Assembly (NCBI GenBank): GCA_964615905.1
Contig: CAZTUB010000002.1
Location: forward strand, 620,001 to 684,000
Direction of reading: 5' to 3'
From: DATLMR01 sp964615905
GTDB lineage: Bacteria; Acidobacteriota; Blastocatellia; UBA7656
Length of the DNA stretch: 64,000 bases
Positions 61,224-64,000 of the stretch are shown one piece after another (the first letter of the stretch is position 1; every line of letters begins with the position of its first letter). The position numbers and the translations under genes are program-made. The notes beneath the pieces are model-generated. The model had not been told where the DNA came from, did no database searches, and saw nothing but the letters and a program-made list of their open reading frames with translations.

Positions 61224-63074
61224 ATGGTCCATAACGACGCGAGAGACTACCAGCCGCTGCGCGATTACGCGCTCATCGGAGACGCCCACACCGCAGCCCT
61301 TGTCGCAAGCGACGGATCAATCGACTGGTGCTGTTTCCCACAATTTGACAGCCCGGCCGTATTTTGTCGCTTGCTTGATAAGAGTCGTGGTGGTTGGTTC
61401 CGCGTGGGGCCTCAAAGCCGATACGCCGCCTCTCGGTCTTACGTCGAGATGACGAATGTGCTTGCAACAATCTACTCGACTGACGACGGCCAGTTTCGTG
61501 TGACAGACCTCATGCCGGTTGAGCCTGTCGGCGCAAGCCGCCGGGGGGAGGACATAGCATCAAGACGTCGCATCCTGCGGTTGATCGAGGGGCTGTCAGG
61601 CAGCGCCGAGGTAGAAGTCAGTTTCTGCCCCACGTTCGATTATGCCCGCACGCAAGCTGCCTTTGATATACACGAAGGCGGCGCGATTGCACGCGCCGGT
61701 CGCGAGGCGCTCGCGCTCAGTTGCCCGTTCAAGTTTGAGCCAGATAATACGGGCGGCCTCATCGCGCGCGCGCGCATCAATCGTGGAGAGCGCGTCTGGC
61801 TCGCCCTCTCTTACACCGCCGATGCCGGCAGCGGGCCGATACCGCTTGATGTAGGCGACGCGGAAGGCGAGCTTGAGAGAACATTGGGGTACTGGCGCGA
61901 ATGGTCAGGCAGGTGTAGCTATGAGGGGCCATACCGGGAGATGGTTCTCCGCAGCGCGCTTACGCTCAAGTTGCTGACGTTCGAGCCCACGGGCGCGCTG
62001 ATCGCGGCGCCCACCACTTCGCTGCCCGAAGAGATCGGAGGCGTGCGCAACTGGGACTACCGATATACCTGGTTGCGCGACTCCGCGCTGATTTTATCCG
62101 CGCTGCAACTGGTCGGGCACTATGACGAGGCCGTCGATTTTTTTGAGTGGCTGAACAATCTGGCAATTGCGCAGTCTCCGCGACTCCGGATCATGTATAC
62201 CATTGACGGCAAATATGATGTCTCGGAGCAGACCCTGGGCCACCTGGAAGGCTACCGAGGGTCGTGGCCCGTGCGAATCGGCAACGCAGCATTCAGCCAA
62301 ACCCAGCTCGATATCTATGGCGAGGTGTTGAACGCCCTGCACCTTTACACAGAGCGCATGGGGCAGCCCGTGCGTGCCGAATGGCGGGACGAGGTCCAGT
62401 ATCTGGCCGACCAGGCGGCGACGCGTTGGCCCGAACGTGATCATGGCATCTGGGAGGTCAGAGGCGGCAAGAGACATTTTCTCTATTCGAAGCTACTCTG
62501 CTGGGTGGCGCTCGACCGTGCTATAAGGCTCTCCGGCCGTTTAGTTTCAATTGAAGACGCGAAGCGATGGGGGCAGGCGCGGGACGAGATTCGACGGACC
62601 ATCCTGGCCGAGGGGTACAACAAGGACGTCGGGGCATTCACGCAAGCCTTCGGAGAACGCGCGCTTGACGCGAGCGCCCTCGTGATACCGCTCACGGGCT
62701 TCCTGCCGGCGACAGACCCTCGCGTCCGCTCGACGGTCGAGAAGATACAGGAGCAACTGACTTCGAACGGCCTCGTATACCGTTACCTGAGTGAGGACGG
62801 TCTGCCGGGCGGGGAGGGGACCTTCGCCCTGTGCAGCTTCTGGCTGGTAGATAACCTCGCGCTTCAAGATCGTGTTGACGAGGCGCGGCAGCTGTTCGAG
62901 CGAATCATCAGTTATGCGAGCGACCAGGGTCTGCTTTCGGAAGAGATTGAGCCCGTGAGCGGGGAGTTGCTGGGAAATTACCCGCAGGGTTTCACACACT
63001 TGGCCTTGATCCGCTCGGCCTACCTCATCTCCCAGACCGGCGCAATTTCGTCGGAAAAGCAAAATAAGGTATGA
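61224..63074 (+). CDS. Glycoside hydrolase family 15 (trehalase/glucoamylase-like)
   Basis: 616 residues. The N-terminal beta-sandwich begins YQPLRDYALIGDAHTAALVA and DGSIDWCCFPQFDSPAVF. The (alpha/alpha)6 barrel carries GVRNWDYRYTWLRDSALILS (acid/base Glu/Asp region about 275-295) and AFSQTQLDIYGEVLNALHLY. The catalytic base Glu is expected near LPGGEGTFALCSFWLVDNLA (about 535). Bacterial members hydrolyse trehalose or alpha-glucans. A broken trehalose-phosphate synthase gene downstream supports a trehalose-related role. Confidence 0.92.
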   Translation: MVHNDARDYQPLRDYALIGDAHTAALVASDGSIDWCCFPQFDSPAVFCRLLDKSRGGWFRVGPQSRYAASRSYVEMTNVLATIYSTDDGQFRVTDLMPVEPVGASRRGEDIASRRRILRLIEGLSGSAEVEVSFCPTFDYARTQAAFDIHEGGAIARAGREALALSCPFKFEPDNTGGLIARARINRGERVWLALSYTADAGSGPIPLDVGDAEGELERTLGYWREWSGRCSYEGPYREMVLRSALTLKLLTFEPTGALIAAPTTSLPEEIGGVRNWDYRYTWLRDSALILSALQLVGHYDEAVDFFEWLNNLAIAQSPRLRIMYTIDGKYDVSEQTLGHLEGYRGSWPVRIGNAAFSQTQLDIYGEVLNALHLYTERMGQPVRAEWRDEVQYLADQAATRWPERDHGIWEVRGGKRHFLYSKLLCWVALDRAIRLSGRLVSIEDAKRWGQARDEIRRTILAEGYNKDVGAFTQAFGERALDASALVIPLTGFLPATDPRVRSTVEKIQEQLTSNGLVYRYLSEDGLPGGEGTFALCSFWLVDNLALQDRVDEARQLFERIISYASDQGLLSEEIEPVSGELLGNYPQGFTHLALIRSAYLISQTGAISSEKQNKV

Positions 63075-63089
63075 CAAAACGCCATGGGT

Positions 63090-63123
63090 GAATACACCTA
63101 TAAGGCGAATACACCTATAAGGC
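63090..63123. repeat. 17-bp tandem duplication
   Basis: GAATACACCTATAAGGC occurs twice in direct succession (63090-63106, 63107-63123), flanked by related GGGTGAATACACC/GGGTGTTCACCC sequences. It lies just after the GH15 stop. Confidence 0.8.
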
Positions 63124-63233
63124 ATGGGTGTTCACCCGCTTACTCGCGCTCAAGAGTTCCCGCAGCATGATTGCGGCGGATTTATGCTTAATACGTGAAT
63201 GATAGATTCCTGAAAAGGAGAGCCGGGTAGCGA

Positions 63234-63548
63234 ATGAGCAAACTGATAATAGTATCGAATCGCCTTCCCATGGCTATTAAAGGTGATTGAGGGCAGATCT
63301 CCATTGTCAAATCGGCAGGCGGGCTTGCGACTGGGATGCGCGGGCCTCGCGAGCAGTTAGAGTCACTGTGGATAGGCTGGCCCGGAGACGTCTCTCGGTT
63401 TGATGCGGATCGACTCGGCCAGCTTGAAAAGCACCTGATCACAGCACGCCTGCCGGTACCGACCGGCAAAAATGTAATAAGAACGGTGATAGTAGAGCGC
63501 TGGTCGTTCATCACGTACTCGGAAGTTATGTGGTTAGTTCAGCGTTGA
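63234..63548 (+). pseudogene. otsA: Broken trehalose-6-phosphate synthase (GT20) gene
   Basis: From ATG 63234 the frame reads SKLIIVSNRLPMAIKGD, then a TGA at 63288-63290, then continues in the same frame with GQISIVKSAGGLATGM and LWIGWPGDVSRFDAD. These are the N-terminal hallmarks of GT20 synthases (~460-730 residues). After about residue 85 the similarity stops and the frame ends at 63548. The gene is therefore nonsense-mutated and truncated, and the DUF5985-like gene overlaps its end. Confidence 0.8.
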
Positions 63549-63805
63549 TTTTTCCCTGATCGGTTTTTATCTACGATTGCCGCAAGAATAACGAGAAAGG
63601 CGAGCAGGCGCACTACATACAAATAGGTCGTATCTTCATAGGTTTGAGTCGTGAGGGCGAGCAAGACCCGTTGTACGCCCAGTATCCCAAAAGCGACCGC
63701 GAACATCATAAACAGGCGGTCACGCGTGTCCGCCCAGAATCGGAGAAAGAAGAGCGTGGCTACAAAATATGCCATCACGATCATTCCGGTAACAAGCTGG
63801 TTCAT
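63539..63805 (-). CDS. Small membrane protein, DUF5985-like
   Basis: 88 residues with three hydrophobic segments (LVTGMIVMAYFVATLFFLRF, LFMMFAVAFGILGVQRVLLA, YLYVVRLLAFLVILAAIVDK) and a basic tail. The FLRFWADTRDRLFMMFAVAF pattern is typical of DUF5985 proteins. It follows a second protein of the same type on the same strand, which is the usual paired arrangement. Function unknown. Confidence 0.7.
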   Translation of the reverse strand: MNQLVTGMIVMAYFVATLFFLRFWADTRDRLFMMFAVAFGILGVQRVLLALTTQTYEDTTYLYVVRLLAFLVILAAIVDKNRSGKNQR

Positions 63806-63834
63806 CGTCTCTCCCTAAAGCTAAGGCTGCGGAG

Positions 63835-64000
63835 TCATTTGCTATCCCAGATTAATCCGTAAACAAGGAGTCCGAGACCGGCGAGCGCCGGAAGGCTGCG
63901 AATCATAAAAAGGTCTATGTCAGGGAAGATCTCAACGTCTACGAAGAGCAATATGTTATTAATCGCAAGCCCTACGAAACATAGCCCGCTCCAGAAAAGC
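63835..64000 (-). CDS. Small membrane protein, DUF5985-like (5' end outside window)
   Basis: The final ~54 codons, ending at TGA 63835-63837, read LFWSGLCFVGLAINNILLFV then VDVEIFPDIDLFMIRSLPAL and GLGLLVYGLIWDSK. Two membrane helices with the DUF5985 pattern are visible. The start lies beyond base 64000. Confidence 0.65.
   Translation of the reverse strand, partial: LFWSGLCFVGLAINNILLFVDVEIFPDIDLFMIRSLPALAGLGLLVYGLIWDSK

Overview
The window reads as a chromosome segment of a moderately GC-rich, Gram-negative soil-type bacterium. Ser/Thr kinase with ankyrin repeats, TonB/TPR and CHAT/TPR proteins, a DyP peroxidase beside a catalase-family protein, and GH15 trehalase-like and DUF5985-like genes together suggest Acidobacteriota, probably class Blastocatellia. 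That is an inference from gene content; there is no rRNA here.

Layout. (1) 1-10141 is host chromosome: DyP peroxidase (5' cut by the window), catalase-family protein, HAD hydrolase, a phage-like hypothetical, Ser/Thr kinase with ankyrin repeats, guaA, a TonB-domain/TPR secreted protein and a VOC protein. (2) 10142-10215 is tRNA-Pro(CGG). A perfect 47-bp copy of its 3' part recurs at 55903-55949, next to a tyrosine integrase (54603-55709). Together they delimit a ~45.7-kb integrative island. (3) 55950-64000 is host again: the displaced tRNA terminator, nhaA, a P450, a secreted unknown, a response regulator, GH15, a broken otsA and two DUF5985-like genes.

Inside the island, left to right: a mobility/replication module (unknown 312-aa protein, excisionase-like HTH, Prim-Pol/ATPase, zinc-ribbon protein, DUF6788-like protein, 354-aa unknown); a BREX-like defence locus of two divergent operons (16290-35771); a small FtsK-gamma-like protein; a sigma factor, zinc-finger anti-sigma and CHAT/TPR protease triad (36858-43053); an M23-type peptidase; a nine-gene biosynthetic operon of unknown product (44891-53372); a decayed IS5-family transposase; and the integrase.

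The defence locus is the most unusual part. The minus-strand operon is brxC-pglX-pglZ-brxL in BREX-1 order, but brxA, brxB and the N-terminal P-loop ATPase half of BrxC are absent. The BrxL homologue appears to end in an MITD1-type (MIT_C, PLD-fold) domain instead of the Lon-like domain, and PglX is enlarged with a threefold C-terminal repeat. A divergent operon begins 11 bp away and encodes an Hsp70/actin-fold ATPase, a DUF6361-type protein, a two-HKD PLD nuclease and a SNF2-like helicase. I propose that these eight genes form one hybrid system in which the second operon supplies the missing ATPase and effector functions. The nine-gene biosynthetic operon (dehydrogenase, methyltransferase, FemAB/GNAT-type transferase, DegT aminotransferase, P-loop kinase, glycosyltransferase, DapF-like epimerase, HExxH protein, PurD-like ATP-grasp ligase) is a second candidate for an undescribed system.
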